Origin: Bryum argenteum
Taxonomy: Eukaryota > Streptophyta > Bryopsida > Bryales > Bryaceae
DNA length: 64,000 nucleotides
Assembly (NCBI GenBank): GCA_037043015.1
Contig: CM073322.1
Span: 30,364,864-30,428,863, forward strand
Reading direction: 5' to 3'
The position numbers and the translations under genes are program-made. Shown one piece after another: positions 35,901 through 47,160 of the stretch; within the stretch, counting starts at the first letter, position 1; every line of letters begins with the position of its first letter. Below the pieces are notes generated by a model. The model was not told the DNA's origin, ran no database searches, and saw only the letters and a list, made by a program, of their open reading frames with translations.

Positions 35901-36872
35901 GCTTCAACAGCCGCCTGTGCACTGCAAAGACGTCAGTGTGCCATTGACAACATTCAGCACCTCAAAAATCCATGGGCAAGCCTTTGAAACCGGTCATGTA
36001 AAAGGAGGGCTTACATAAGACAATACTTACTTGTGTGTCAAATCCGTATCGTACGAGAAAAAGAGACCAGGAGTAGCCTCCGCCACTTTCAGCAGGCTCA
36101 TGTAAAGAGCTTCATCCTTCCTCTGCACCAAAATTGCGTTACACAATCATGAGACCCTGATCGATCAACAACAAGCCACAAAATCTCCACAAATAAAAAC
36201 TCTGCAAAACCGAACCTCTTCTGGTGAGAAATCTCCCAATTTTTTATTGCAGCAGAGGAATTGCAACCCTGTCACTCGATAGATAGGTGAACCCCTGTAC
36301 AGTCCCACTTTCTGACACCCGGTGATCACAGGCACGTACGTACCTGTTCATAAAACAATGTCAGGCCATCTATCTCTGCAACTTATAGAGCTTCGAAAGT
36401 TCAACTTCGGAAAGGTGACCCAATCCACAAACCTGTAAGTTTCTCTCTTCTACAAAAGATTTGCTCACTCAGAGAATGTGGATCCTTTACCCTAATGTTT
36501 GAGAAAGAATGTAAGAAGCATAAGAAAGGTCTTGCCTGCAAGCAGGCGAATGATGCCAGCGACTCCAAAGATTTCCTCGATGAGCACACGTTGATTGGGG
36601 CTTGCAATTGGGACATGACCTGCTCGCGAAGGAAACAACAATGAGATGCAGAAACGCAAAGAAGTAAACCCTAAGCTTTCAAGAGTTGGACACTGACCAA
36701 GTAAAGAGATGTCGCCATTGTCACGGCTGATGGCCACACACTGGCTTGACGAAGTGCCATCCGTGGGCTCCAGCACGTACTGGTCCGGAAGCTCCCACAA
36801 CCGAAGGCGAGTGCACAGCCGCGTCCCATCATCGCCCCCGAACTCCCCCAATTCTCTCTCAAACGAAGCCAC
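32952..36872 (-). CDS. SAC-domain phosphoinositide phosphatase, membrane-anchored
   Basis: It is predicted to remove phosphate from phosphatidylinositol phosphates at the ER/Golgi surface (plant SAC6/7/8 and yeast Sac1p group). Exons (high to low): 36872-36698, 36619-36536, 36343-36216, 36122-36031, 35921-35864, 35690-35634, 35522-35445, 35393-35321, 35233-35127, 35042-34956, 34792-34715, 34628-34558, 34434-34336, 34227-34131, 34055-33940, 33817-33740, 33587-33494, 33409-33323, 33242-33176, 33082-32952, giving about 618 residues. The start gives LCTRLRLWELPDQYVLEPTD, the usual SAC opening. The catalytic CX5R is NCIDCLDRT (about 416-424). Two hydrophobic segments (about 554-573, 582-601) precede ALVRANGRLFCSRPRL. 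Intron 2 uses a GC donor. The end of exon 7 is uncertain, and the exon 15/16 junction needs a non-GT-AG site or hides a one-base error. Confidence 0.93.
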
Positions 36873-37256
36873 GATGCCTCAATTGCGCAACTCTCACCTC
36901 CCTTCCACAAAATCTCCACATTCCCCCAATCAGACTCAAAACCACAACAACCCACTCACAAAAGAAACGAATGAGCAGAGCAAGAAAGTTGACAAAAATA
37001 TCAGTGAAAATGGGAATGTAGCAGACCTTCCCCCCTGCTCAAAAATTGTTGCAAGCCTTCCACTCCTCCAAATTGGATGCAGCACGCATGAAGAAATTTG
37101 ATCTGTTCCAAAATGTATGTAACAAGCCTTCCACTACTTCAAAAGGGATGTAGCCAGCATGAGAAAACTTGGTGTGGCTTAAATGGATGTGGCAAGCATG
37201 AGAAAGCTTGTGGGGTGCTTCAAATTGAATGTAGCAAATTGGTGGGCATCGCATGG
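36873..37256 (-). promoter_or_regulatory. 5' flank of the SAC phosphatase gene
   Basis: This is the sequence upstream of the SAC start codon. A degenerate repeat (CAAGCCTTCCACT, TGTAGCCAGCATGAGAAAACTT and relatives) covers 37050-37250. I could not identify a TATA box or transcription start. Confidence 0.4.
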
Positions 37257-37380
37257 GATGCAGGAAACGTGAGAAAAGCTCGATTCGGATGCAGAAAACG
37301 TAAGAAAAGCTCGATTTGGATGCAGACAACGTGAGAAAAGCTCGATTTGGATGCAGAAAACGTGAGAAGAGATGCAAATG
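37257..37380. repeat. 31-bp tandem repeat upstream of the SAC gene
   Basis: Four units of GATGCAGAAAACGTGAGAAA followed by AGCTCGATTTG, differing by one to four bases. The last unit is diverged. It lies 385-510 bases upstream of the SAC start codon. Confidence 0.85.
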
Positions 37381-37635
37381 GGAACCCGAAAACGTGATTG
37401 CAGGAATTGATCAGGATGAATGGAGTATCTTATGGTGCACACTACTGTACGGTGAGGATGGTGGAATATATATCCAGTGAGCTTTCTATTAACACCAGCT
37501 TGTAAAGAAGCTTTGCCTTCCCTCTGACAGGGCCTCCATCTTTTGCCGCGTGCCCGGTGGTTGACTCCTTTTGTAGCATCCGTGCAGTGTACAAAGTACC
37601 CTCCTCTCTTGTGATTGATGGGAGTGTCTAAATAT

Positions 37636-37881
37636 CCTCTACGAGCGTGGCTTGGATGCCAGGCTCGGGTGGGGGTGGGGAGGGTGGGGTAAAATCTGCC
37701 CCTATTTTTTAATTTGTTTAGGCCTCATTTGAACACAAAGGGGGCTTCCAAGGGTAAATTGGGGCCCCAGGCCCCAAATTTTGCAAAAAAAAATTCAAAA
37801 AATGGCCCCAAATGGGGGAAACGGGAAGGGCCAGAAAATTGATCCCCACCGAGCCTGGCATCCGAGCCACGCTCGTAGGGG
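37636..37881. mobile_element. MITE with long inverted ends
   Basis: The left arm (CTACGAGCGTGGCTTGGATG, then CCAGGCTCGG) is mirrored on the right (CCGAGCCTGGCATCCGAGCC, then ACGCTCGTAG), about 30 bases with one mismatch. The 246-bp body is C/G-run rich. A target duplication is not evident. Confidence 0.7.
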
Positions 37882-38333
37882 AGAAATAAAGAGACCCGTG
37901 ATTGATCAGCCTGTGTGGAAGAATCGAGTCATTTTATCTACTTTGGCTTAATTAGGGTTTTCTTGCTTTCTTACGTGGCGTGGAAATACTATAAACCGAC
38001 CAGACTAAATTGTTTAACTTGCTGGGAAACCACACTCTATGTATGCGCTTTGCGGATGTTGGGTGTTGTTTCAAGTGACATACATTTAGTTGGTAATAGT
38101 TCTTGATTGGTCCAATGTGGTTATCATTTTGACGCCTAAGTACCCCGGATGTTGAAGTTTGACATTTTGGATGACAAGATGAAATTTTTGAAGTGTCTTT
38201 AAGTTCGTTTTTGATCATACTTGTCGGGACAAATCCTAAATCGAATTTAGTCTTGCGGGCAGAAATTGCAAACATGTTGGAGATTTTTATTTAAGATTTG
38301 GAAACATGAGATGGTTTTGCCTTGTCGGGCCAA

Positions 38334-38347
38334 TTGTTTGGATCACA

Positions 38348-38403
<56 letters not shown>

Positions 38404-38417
38404 TGTGATTCAAACAA
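38334..38417. repeat. AT microsatellite inside a perfect foldback
   Basis: About 25 AT units are flanked by inverted arms reading TTGTTTGGATCACATTCAT and ATGAATGTGATTCAAACAA (one mismatch). The whole 84 bases could form one hairpin. Confidence 0.85.
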
Positions 38418-39542
38418 GAAAAATAGAAAAAAACGAAATTAATAATTTGTGAAGAAGATCCCCGTTGTCCTCATGGGTGAGCTATTTGTTTAATGCTCTT
38501 CAAAAGTGATCCCATGTCTTGGGTTCTCTTATTTGTGGTCCCCTTGCTTTTCAAGATCTATAGTATGTCATTCATTTCCTCGTTCCCAGTTCTCCGTGCA
38601 TTTTATGACTTATAGCAGGTCCTCCGTTTCCTTGTTCGTGATTCCCCGCCCTCTCTTTCCAGTTCTCTATCCTCTGTTTTCTTCTTCATGGTTCCACGTC
38701 ATTTGTTCTTGGTTATCCATCCTTTGTTTTCTTCTTTTATGGTTCCCCATCTCTAAATTCTTGTTTCCGGTTCCCTGTCATCTTTCCTTCCTCGTTCCCA
38801 TTATTTCCCAATTCTCGGTTCCCGTCTCATGTTTCCTTGTTCTTTCGTTTACTCTTTCTCCGCTCCCATTTTCATGTTCCATAAATAGGGTTAACCTTTA
38901 AAACTCATATTTTTTCTCAAGTTTAATCTAAGTACCTGTAAAAAGGTTCTAAGGCATAGTCCAATACTAATTCACATGCCAAATTTACTAATAGAACTAA
39001 AATCTAGATATAAATTTCAATGGACTCTGATGTGAAAAATCAAGCATTACTTTAGGTATTTCAAGTCCTATAAGGGTAAACTTGTATAGACATACTAGCA
39101 AAGGCGCCGTGCACAATACACATGTGCCTATACATATACACCTCCTCCTTCAAGTGTAATGTTACACGTATGTAATATTACACCACTGCAATGTCGAGGA
39201 TAAATAGCATGGAATGAGCTTTAATCCCCAAATGAGCTTTTAAGATGGACCTTGGTCATGTGTGGTAAAGATCATGGAGGCCTTCCTAAGGCTAATGTGA
39301 TCATCTTTCAGCTAGGTGACCCTAGCTTAGAAATTGGAGAGATGACAAATGCAGGAAGTCAATTATGCCATGCAACCATTTAGTACTACTCTAAGTTCTC
39401 ATGGCAATATTATATCTAATTTACACTTAGTAACAATCAATTTTCGGTAACCAAAACTCTTCAAATTATTCAAATTACTATTTACAAATTTACTAATTCC
39501 TTAACAAAGATAGTGAAAGCTTCACTTTAAATTTATTCTCGA
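38418..39542. other. Intergenic, nothing recognised
   Basis: A pyrimidine-rich stretch (38500-38880) gives a long plus-strand frame of low complexity (F/S/P-rich), which I regard as chance. The rest is AT-rich. Confidence 0.45.
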
Positions 39543-40420
39543 CCCCTAAACGTCCTCAATGTCAAAAAATGGCATTCTGCCAATGAAAACTTTGATGAGC
39601 CATGAATTCTTCATCTTAATCTCGTTTTGAAAAAAATCACCTAAGTTGAGTCCCAAATCAAGGCAAGTTTGTGCTTAAGCTTTAAAATATTCAAAAAATA
39701 ATTGCATGCATTCTAGTGAAGGCAACTTTTGTTCCTCGCTTCTCAAACATGAGCCATGTTTTAACAGAGCAAACCAATTATGTGAAATCAAAGTTTTATT
39801 TATTTATTTATTTTAAAACATAATCCTATTTTTGAAAGTGAATTCAAAAATATTCTCGTTGGAGTATTTTTATCCAAATACTTTTGGTATTAGATTTGCA
39901 ATGATGTCTCTACAGTGTAAAAAGTGAAAGAATGGATGATTCTCGAGAAGCTAAATCTCCTTCATCCACTGTTGATTTCAACTTTATTTTTTGAAATGAA
40001 TTCCAATTAGAGTGTAGTTTTGGCTGTAGAAAACTCAACCTAGTTGATTGTCTTTGAAGATAAGGCAAGGACTTGGGAGAAATTAGTATTGTAATTCTGA
40101 TAAGGAGACAACAGGAGAGAAGGTGATAGGAGACTGGAGCTACCAAACGCCATTCATTATAATGGGAAATTGCATTTAAGTCAAAAACTACACTTCCAAA
40201 AAGTGTGTCATGGATGAAAATATAGAGAGGCTATTCAAATCTTAACCATACAAATTTGTAGTAAACATATTGTAGGTCATGTGAGTCATGATTAAGAGAT
40301 CATAACATATCAGTATTCAAATCAAACTACAAAATTCCATCATTTTCAGTGTAGAGTGAAAAATTCTACCAACTGGAAAGTTGTTCACCTTCAATCAAAA
40401 CCACCCCTGAACCAAATTTT
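39543..40420. mobile_element. Rearranged copy of the 0.97-kb TTAA MITE family
   Basis: The left half (39543 to about 40080) runs parallel to 28290-28830, starting CCCCTAAACGTCC. The right half (about 40190-40400) matches 28975-29205 in the opposite orientation: for example GTGAACAACTTTCCAGTTGG, as its complement, aligns with GTGAACATCTTTCTAGTTGG. The flanking TTAA is no longer visible. Confidence 0.65.
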
Positions 40421-40985
40421 TAACCTCTGAATTGCTAGGTTCTCTTCCTATTCTCTATGGTTTGCAAGAGTTACAACCATTCCAACCTTTGACCCTGGGC
40501 ATTGGCAATGGAGAAAGAAAACTCCCCTAATAGCTTACACTTAGAAGAAAGGGTGTTAGTTTCTTGCTCCTGTTCTCCAACTTTACAAAAGGAGGCGGCC
40601 TTCATGTGGTCTGTTTATCACAAGGCAAAGACCGTTAATGTGTGAGAAACAAATGTGCCCATTTGGATGGACTTGCCTAAGTTGTGACAACCCACGGTTG
40701 CCGACCGTTCTTTATCGATTATTGAAATGCTCCACTGCTCCCTCTATTTGGCGGTATGCCCAGACTATTTAGTACACTTTCATGCACATTCCCCTTACCA
40801 ACGGCTCTTAGGACGGCCTTCTATGGGAGTAATGTCTCCTAGGCTCTCCTCTGCCTAGAAAGGTGAGAAAGGCCTCGGATATTTGAGCAGTGCTGAGAGG
40901 CTCTATACTTTGGTTTATTTGATTGGAGCGGAATGCAGTCAACTTTGTGAGGAGTAATAGACTTCTCACCCACGAGAAATGAAGA
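40421..40985. other. Intergenic, nothing recognised
   Basis: No supported gene or element end. Confidence 0.5.
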
Positions 40986-40989
40986 TTAA

Positions 40990-41916
40990 CCCCTAAAAAT
41001 CCAGGAAAACCGATTCGGTTTTCTGAGATTTCGGGCAGCTCATTTTAAGCATTTAAATTGATATTTTTGCCTAAGATTTTTATTGGGTGCTCCCCATACA
41101 GTAATGTGTATGTGGTAAAATTTTCAAAGTCAAATTTTAATTTTATAACCTTCACCTAGAAATTTTAGGTTTCAAGTCCTAAACGGGCAGTTTAAAATTT
41201 TTATTTTTATTTTTTTATTTTTAGAAATATGTTCATTACCAAATTACTATTCAAATTCCAAAGTATCCGAAGTCAAAAAGTTTACCAATTTTACAAGGGC
41301 AGCCTCCAAAACTTTCAAAAACAATCTTCACAATTTCTAGTAATTTTACAATTTTTTCTTTCAAAAATTGCCAAAATTCGAGATTTTGGATTTTTTCCAA
41401 GATTTTTTTTTTCAAAATTCACATTATCATAAATGCACCTTCTCACCGTCGAGATTTTTCTCAAACTAAATATATCATACGTGGTGCTTGTTTTACTATA
41501 TGGTTGTTTTTAGACCTTCTTTCATAAAATATTTTACATTAAGGTCAAAAAGTGGAATTGGTCTCTAAAATTTTGCATGAGCATACCCAACTTGAGTATC
41601 TACATGAAAAAAAATGAGGGAAAAATATTTGGAATAACAATCATCAAGTTGCCCTTGGCACCATTTAGACAATGCCTCTCACGCAGCGGCAAAAAAAAGT
41701 GTTGGTCAAACTTTGATTGTTATGATCTCACAAATGACAAACATCCAACGGTTGAAATTTTGACCAGTCCTTTGTATACAAGCTAGGTACAAGATCTTAC
41801 GGTTCAAAGTCTAAAACCGGAAAAAAAAAGTTTCTCCATTTCCCCATTTCCCAACGAAGGTGAAAAATGGCAGTTTTTGGTTCTGGAGGTCGAGGAAACC
41901 CCTGGATTTTTAGGGG
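40990..41916. mobile_element. TTAA-type non-autonomous element, 927 bp, intact ends
   Basis: TTAA flanks it (40986-40989, 41917-41920). The 16-bp ends CCCCTAAAAATCCAGG and CCTGGATTTTTAGGGG are perfect inverted repeats, so this is the best-preserved copy of its family. It has no protein-coding frame of note. Older inverted copies lie at 9854-10726 and 10914-12023. Confidence 0.88.
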
Positions 41917-41920
41917 TTAA

Positions 41921-42682
41921 GGAGGCTTTTCTAGAGGCTACAAAGACTGCGTGGCTGCATACCACCAACTTCATAGCGACCTGTTTAAACACATATGTAA
42001 GTTTTTATTTATATTTGAGAAAATCTGCTTACCTTTTACTATTTTACTAGTAGAGTAGGCCTTGCTCTTGAGTAGCATCTCGCTCAATCTTCTCCAGATA
42101 CTTCTATATAGAGCTCCTCCACTTCTCTCTTTCTTCCTCTCTGTTATTTCAGTGTACAAAGGTTAATGTAGTTGATTTTCTAGGCAATGGTTTTGCTATG
42201 GAACAGATGTATATTATCAATTGATAATGCATGGATTGGTTTAAAACAACAAAATATTAACAAAAATATTGTAAACTTTTCTGATTATTGTGGTTCCTTA
42301 ACAATTGCCTACTTTCGCACAACTATTTTTTTGTCTTCCCAAATATTAGCTAATATTTTTTTGTTCTCCATTCTTTAAAGTTTGCCATGTGGGTATCCAT
42401 GTAAGATTGGTAACTACTGTACTACAGAATGTAAGTGGAGACACACAGACTTTTAAGGAGATAAGACCATTTTCTAACATGACTCCTAAGAACAAGTGTG
42501 AACATACCTTAAGGTACTAGATCCTACGGTTACATCCCAAAATATGTCAAAAACTAAATAGTTGCTTCTTCAGGTACAATGCTTGAAATTGATGCAGGAC
42601 CAAAAATGGCTCCATACAGTTTTCAATCCACATGTATAATTTAGCTTTGAAGCCACATTCAACATGTACCCATAAAGGATTT
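41921..42682. other. Intergenic, nothing recognised
   Basis: No supported gene. Confidence 0.5.
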
Positions 42683-44222
42683 TAGGCCGTCATTTTAGGG
42701 CACCATTTAAAGAACTTTACAGATCCAACTTCAAAAATTTACAACAAATCATAGGGGAGACTAAAACTAATAAGTTTCCTTGCATTGGACTTCCACTTAG
42801 GGCCAACTTTACACGTGGGGCCAAGCCATTGATGGGGCCAATTCATGACCAAATCCTCTCTTGTGATTGGTCCAATTCTTAAAATTGGCCCCAGGGGCTT
42901 TACATGGGCCAATCTTCTAAAATCATGATATTGATGGGTGGGGGACAAGTTAGGATCTGCTTAAAGTTGGCCAGCGAGCTGGTCACGGAGCCTCTCGTGG
43001 GGCAAATAATCCCTGCCCCAAATAAAAATTGGGGTATATTTGCCCCCTAATTTTTTAATGGTTGATGTCACCCATTGTTCCATGGGGCACCACCCCCCCC
43101 ATTGCAAAATGGGATCGTAGACCCCATTTTTAAACTCAAAATTTTAAAAAAAACACAAAAGGGCATTCCAAAATGCAAAAAACAGGAAAAATGGATTTTT
43201 TGGCCAGGCAGGGGATCGGGCGGCAGGTAGGGTCGAGGGGCTTCGAGACCAGCTCGCTGGCCAGCTTTAAGCTCACCCGACAAGTTATGACACGGCCCGC
43301 GCTCCAATAGTTGGGAGATACAAGAATGGAAGGCCAATTCATGGCCTAGAGGCCGTTGCTTGATTTCAATGCAAAATCATTATTTCACTAAAATATTTTA
43401 ACGTGAACAAATCAAAAGCATGGAATGTAGCTAACAATACGAAATGGCCTCATGGGCTTCTTTTCCCATTTACAAGTCAGCCCCAAGGGCTTTACACATG
43501 GGAGAATTGGCCCCCACTTTATCATTTGTTTATTGTGTTCTCCAAGTGGCCCACAGAGCCAACTCGGCTGAAAATATGAGTATCTTAGATTGGCTTGGAG
43601 ATTTGTTGGCCTTGACTCCCCATGTAAAGTGTCCCTTACTTTCCAATTGCACAAAAAATACTCATATTTTTATTCCCTCACAGATTTCCTTCCAAAAGTG
43701 CCATTTTTGAGCAGCACCTTCTATGCAAAGTAGGCCATTTTGGAGCAGTAGCTTCTATGCAAAGTGGGCCATATTTAGGGTTATCGGCCAGTTAGGACAT
43801 GACCAAGTCAGAAGAGGACATGGTCGACGTTTTATTATTATTAAAAAGGAAAGGAAAATGAGCTGATTGCTCCCAAAAACCTGCCCATACGCTGTCTCTG
43901 GCACTGTAACCCGGAACATGAACCTGCACAGAGACATGATACCAGGTCAGAGTCTGCCGGCTTCCTCTTTGAGTTACCTAACAAAGACCAGCATTGATGT
44001 TCTGCATTCCATATATGGTAAGGTGTCCTATAATGGCGCAATTTTCAGCACAGAAAATCTACTGGAATGTTGCGAGTGCACGCAATTTTGGTGCATGGGG
44101 AAAATTAGTAGAAAACTAGAGCAAGTGGAATCATCATTTTTCGACTCTTCTACAGTGAGTAATGAATTTTTAAAGATGGAAATATAGGTGTTCCTAAAAT
44201 GGTGCCCTAAAGTGACGCCCTA
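42683..44222. mobile_element. 1.54-kb TIR element carrying a nested MITE
   Basis: The left end reads TAGGCCGTCATTTTAGGGCA and the right end is the complement of TAGGGCGTCACTTTAGGGCA. The similarity continues through CCATTTWAGGAAC, about 33 bases with few mismatches. No transposase was seen. Part of its interior (42838-43560) recurs at 50550-50930. The similar motif GGTGCCCTAAAAT at 47710 and 54430 suggests further fragments. A target duplication is unclear. Confidence 0.6.
42953..43278. mobile_element. Mutator-like MITE with 9-bp target duplication
   Basis: The ends share GCTTAAAGYTGGCCAGCGAG and CTGGTC as inverted repeats, about 32 bases including a less conserved outer end. GACAAGTTA is present directly on both sides (42944-42952, 43279-43287), the 9-bp duplication typical of Mutator-like elements. 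A related locus at 50680 has a single GACGAGTTA with no insertion. Confidence 0.8.
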
Positions 44223-44315
44223 CAATCTTTGCAGAGTGTACATGGTACTATTGTAAGGAGAAGCTATTATGTACGTGACAGTGAAGATTACTAGGGCTCC
44301 ATTTTCGGCACTGCG

Positions 44316-44325
44316 CCATTTTTGG
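44316..44325. promoter_or_regulatory. CArG box upstream of the MADS gene
   Basis: CCATTTTTGG fits the CC(A/T)6GG consensus bound by MADS-domain dimers, about 500 bases upstream of the MADS start codon. It could allow autoregulation, but a single 10-base match may be chance. Confidence 0.35.
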
Positions 44326-44827
44326 CTGCTCTACCATATCGCAAGTACAACCACTTGCAGCAATCACCGCCCGGCATGCATCCCAAAATCGCTTTCTAGA
44401 TCCTAGAATGGCAACTGTCGATCATCGGACTAGATTCCTGTTGCAGAGTGATTTATTACCACAGGCATGGGTCCATTGCTCCATGCACCAGCAATTTGTC
44501 AGCGCGGGTGTCGGCAGCTGGCTGGCTCACAATTGGCGTTCATGATCGAGCTACAATGGCGATTCCTTTTCGTCAGAAGATTTCTTTAATACCTGGTGTC
44601 ATGTCCCTGCTTCTGTACTTCAGCGAGAGGACCGTATCGTTGCTTTGCTTATCCCTATCCCTGGATCAAGCATTCAAGTCGGTTGCGAAGCCAATAAGTT
44701 TTGTGAGAGGACGATTGGCATCACTCGTGTCTAGATCATGGTTGACTTAGCTTGATCGATTGATAAGCAAGGGAGGGACTGAGGGGAGGCCGGTTGCTGG
44801 CTGCTGGCTGCTTAGTTAGCTTGATCA

Positions 44828-47160
44828 ATGGGTCGCGGCAAGGTGGAAATTAAGAAGATTGAGAACGCTAGCAGTCGGCAGGTGACGTTTTCTAAGCGAC
44901 GGGGTGGACTGTTAAAAAAGGCGCATGAGTTAGCAGTGCTGTGCGATGCTGAGGTGGGGCTGATTCTCTTCTCCAGTACCGGAAAGCTCTTCGAGTATGC
45001 CAGCTCTGGCAGGTACTATGCTTATCTTCGCATTAGCCACTCAGGTTGCAATGATCGAGCGCACACATGCTTGTGGCTCTCGCTAGCAATGGCAGCTGCA
45101 GTAATTGGGACTATTACTGGCTTGTGTGACATAAGGCTTTCAGCAGTGATTGTGAGGAACCATCCGGTGACCATCGTGTAGATTGGCAGTGAGAGTTACG
45201 AGTCCATGTTAGGGTTTACATTTAGGGTTAACTCGATGGAATGTAGCAACTTCTAGCTTCCCCCGAAGTTGCAGTCACTGACAGTGCTTGATGTTTTCAT
45301 CTATGTGGTGGTATAGCATGCGAGACATCATCAGTCGGTACAGGGAGACCCCGGCCGACAGAGTCGCACAGACCGTCACCAACACTGATGTAAGTCTCCT
45401 TCCTGCAGCCTCCATGAGACAGGGGATTCGAAGTTGTCTAAATCAATTTTCTAGCTGATTGCAGTTACTGGGCCGCGAACTGGTGAAGTTGCGGGAGCAA
45501 TTGGAGCAATCGAAGCTCTCGCTCAGGTCGGTAACTGCATGTCAGTCACCAGATTTTGATTAGTTTCATGGCATGCATGGCATTTTATCTTTTTAAGGAG
45601 TCAATGCACTTTGAAAGCTTGGAATCTCATGTCCATCCAATGCCTTAGACGATATGAGGCCTTTGATGATCGTTTCAGATGTCCATATGGGCCAGAAATC
45701 AACGCTAATTGAGAGAGTGCGCTCAATCATGGCTGCTTGCAGGCATTTGTTGGGCGAGGATCTGTCGGGATTGACGGTCTCCGAATTGTTGAAGCTGGAG
45801 CAGCAACTTGAATTGGGTGCTTCGCGAGTAAGAGCAAGAAGATCCGTTCTGCAGGTTGTAACTCATGATCCTCAATGTAAACCACGAATCGTATCGAAGC
45901 TGGCTAAAAGGAAAAATAACGGAGGGTCTAACGCCCACACAAATAGAGCGCCAATCTCGTCCCTTGACACTCTCTTCGCCAGCCGGAATTAAGGGGATTG
46001 AGACTAGTTGATAGAATGGGATATGTACATTTAAAACTAGTCCTTACGAATCAAGTCTATTATGCATTCAAGTGACCATGGCTAAATTGTTTGAGTGCAG
46101 AACCAACTCGTCGTGGAGGAGGTGGAGTGCTTGCGGAGAAAGGTACAGACAGTTTCAAATGCAATCTCCCATGATTACGTTGTGTTCAAGTTACTAAGCG
46201 TGTCTTCTCTTACAGGAGCAAGAGCTGTTGGTTGTGAATGAGAAGCTTCGGCACCAGGTATATATGAACGTTTTCAGAGAAAAATTATTGGTCTTCTGAG
46301 TTGACTGCATTGATATTCTACCAGGACTATTGGGCTTACTATTATGTTGATGGTGTAGCTTGGAGATGTCCGAGGGAATGCAGATGGCGCTAATCACTTG
46401 GCCGCTAGATCCGCTTTAGACGACATGGCCGGCAGAAACTCGCCGCAGCAGAAAGATCAAGCTCACCCTCACCCCAATCTTCGAGATGCTCCGAGGTTAC
46501 AGACTTCGTTATCATTAGGGTGCGCACCCTTCCATTTTCAGATTAATAAAACCAAGTTACCGATGCTGTTAATCAAAGTGCAGGTCATTGTTCAATCTGT
46601 AGACCTTTCACTGTGCTATCCCGTGAATAGGAAGATGTTGTCTAATGTCTTATCTTCACAATTTGGTTCTTTGTGCAGATCTGCTTCTTACTTCTTATGC
46701 TCTAACAACTCACAAGAAGAACAACGATTCTCCTTCCAATCACAAGGTACGAAAATGCCCGTCTTGACATGAAATCATGTGGAGAGAGAATGCTTGTGCT
46801 TTTCGCAACCACTCACACCGATACTCACTGGTTCCTCTTTGCTCACTTTCTACGTTGAAAATCCACCATCTTGCACTGTGTTTCTCTTGATAAACCACCA
46901 ATCAAGCAAATTTGAAATAATGCTCGCCAATGTCTATTTGTTCTCTTCAGTGAGTTTATGTGTGCTAGGCAAAGGAGTATGTTATCCACTGCAATGTTTT
47001 CCTTAGTTTCTTTTGAATGGATCATTGTAATAGATGTATCGTGATTGCAGGTGTATCTGCTGTGAGAAGGGATCTTCCAAGCTTTCTGAGTCAGACTAGA
47101 CTCCATGCAAACACACCAGGCGCCAAGGCTGAGCAATTCACATTACTTGCCGATCGATGA
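44828..47160 (+). CDS. MIKC-type MADS-box transcription factor
   Basis: Exons 44828-45012, 45317-45389, 45465-45526, 45743-45854, 46101-46142, 46216-46257, 46359-46519, 46679-46746, 47051-47160 give 284 residues. Residues 1-60 are a classical MADS domain ([40 protein letters not shown]), which binds CArG boxes as a dimer. The I region is [17 protein letters not shown]. The K domain (about 87-172) has [42 protein letters not shown] and [16 protein letters not shown], so leucine-zipper helices for dimer and tetramer contacts are intact. The C-terminus (LQTSLSLG) is variable. The compact I region and short K-domain exons fit the MIKC-classic type. Exon 4 has two in-frame donor options (45845 or 45854). 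Failure to splice intron 1 would leave a MADS-only protein ending at 45181. The wording is closest, from memory, to moss-type MIKC proteins. Confidence 0.95.

Noticed and set aside
38506-38901. A 131-codon plus-strand frame
   Set aside because: It is a product of pyrimidine-rich DNA (Phe/Ser/Pro repeats), not a credible protein.
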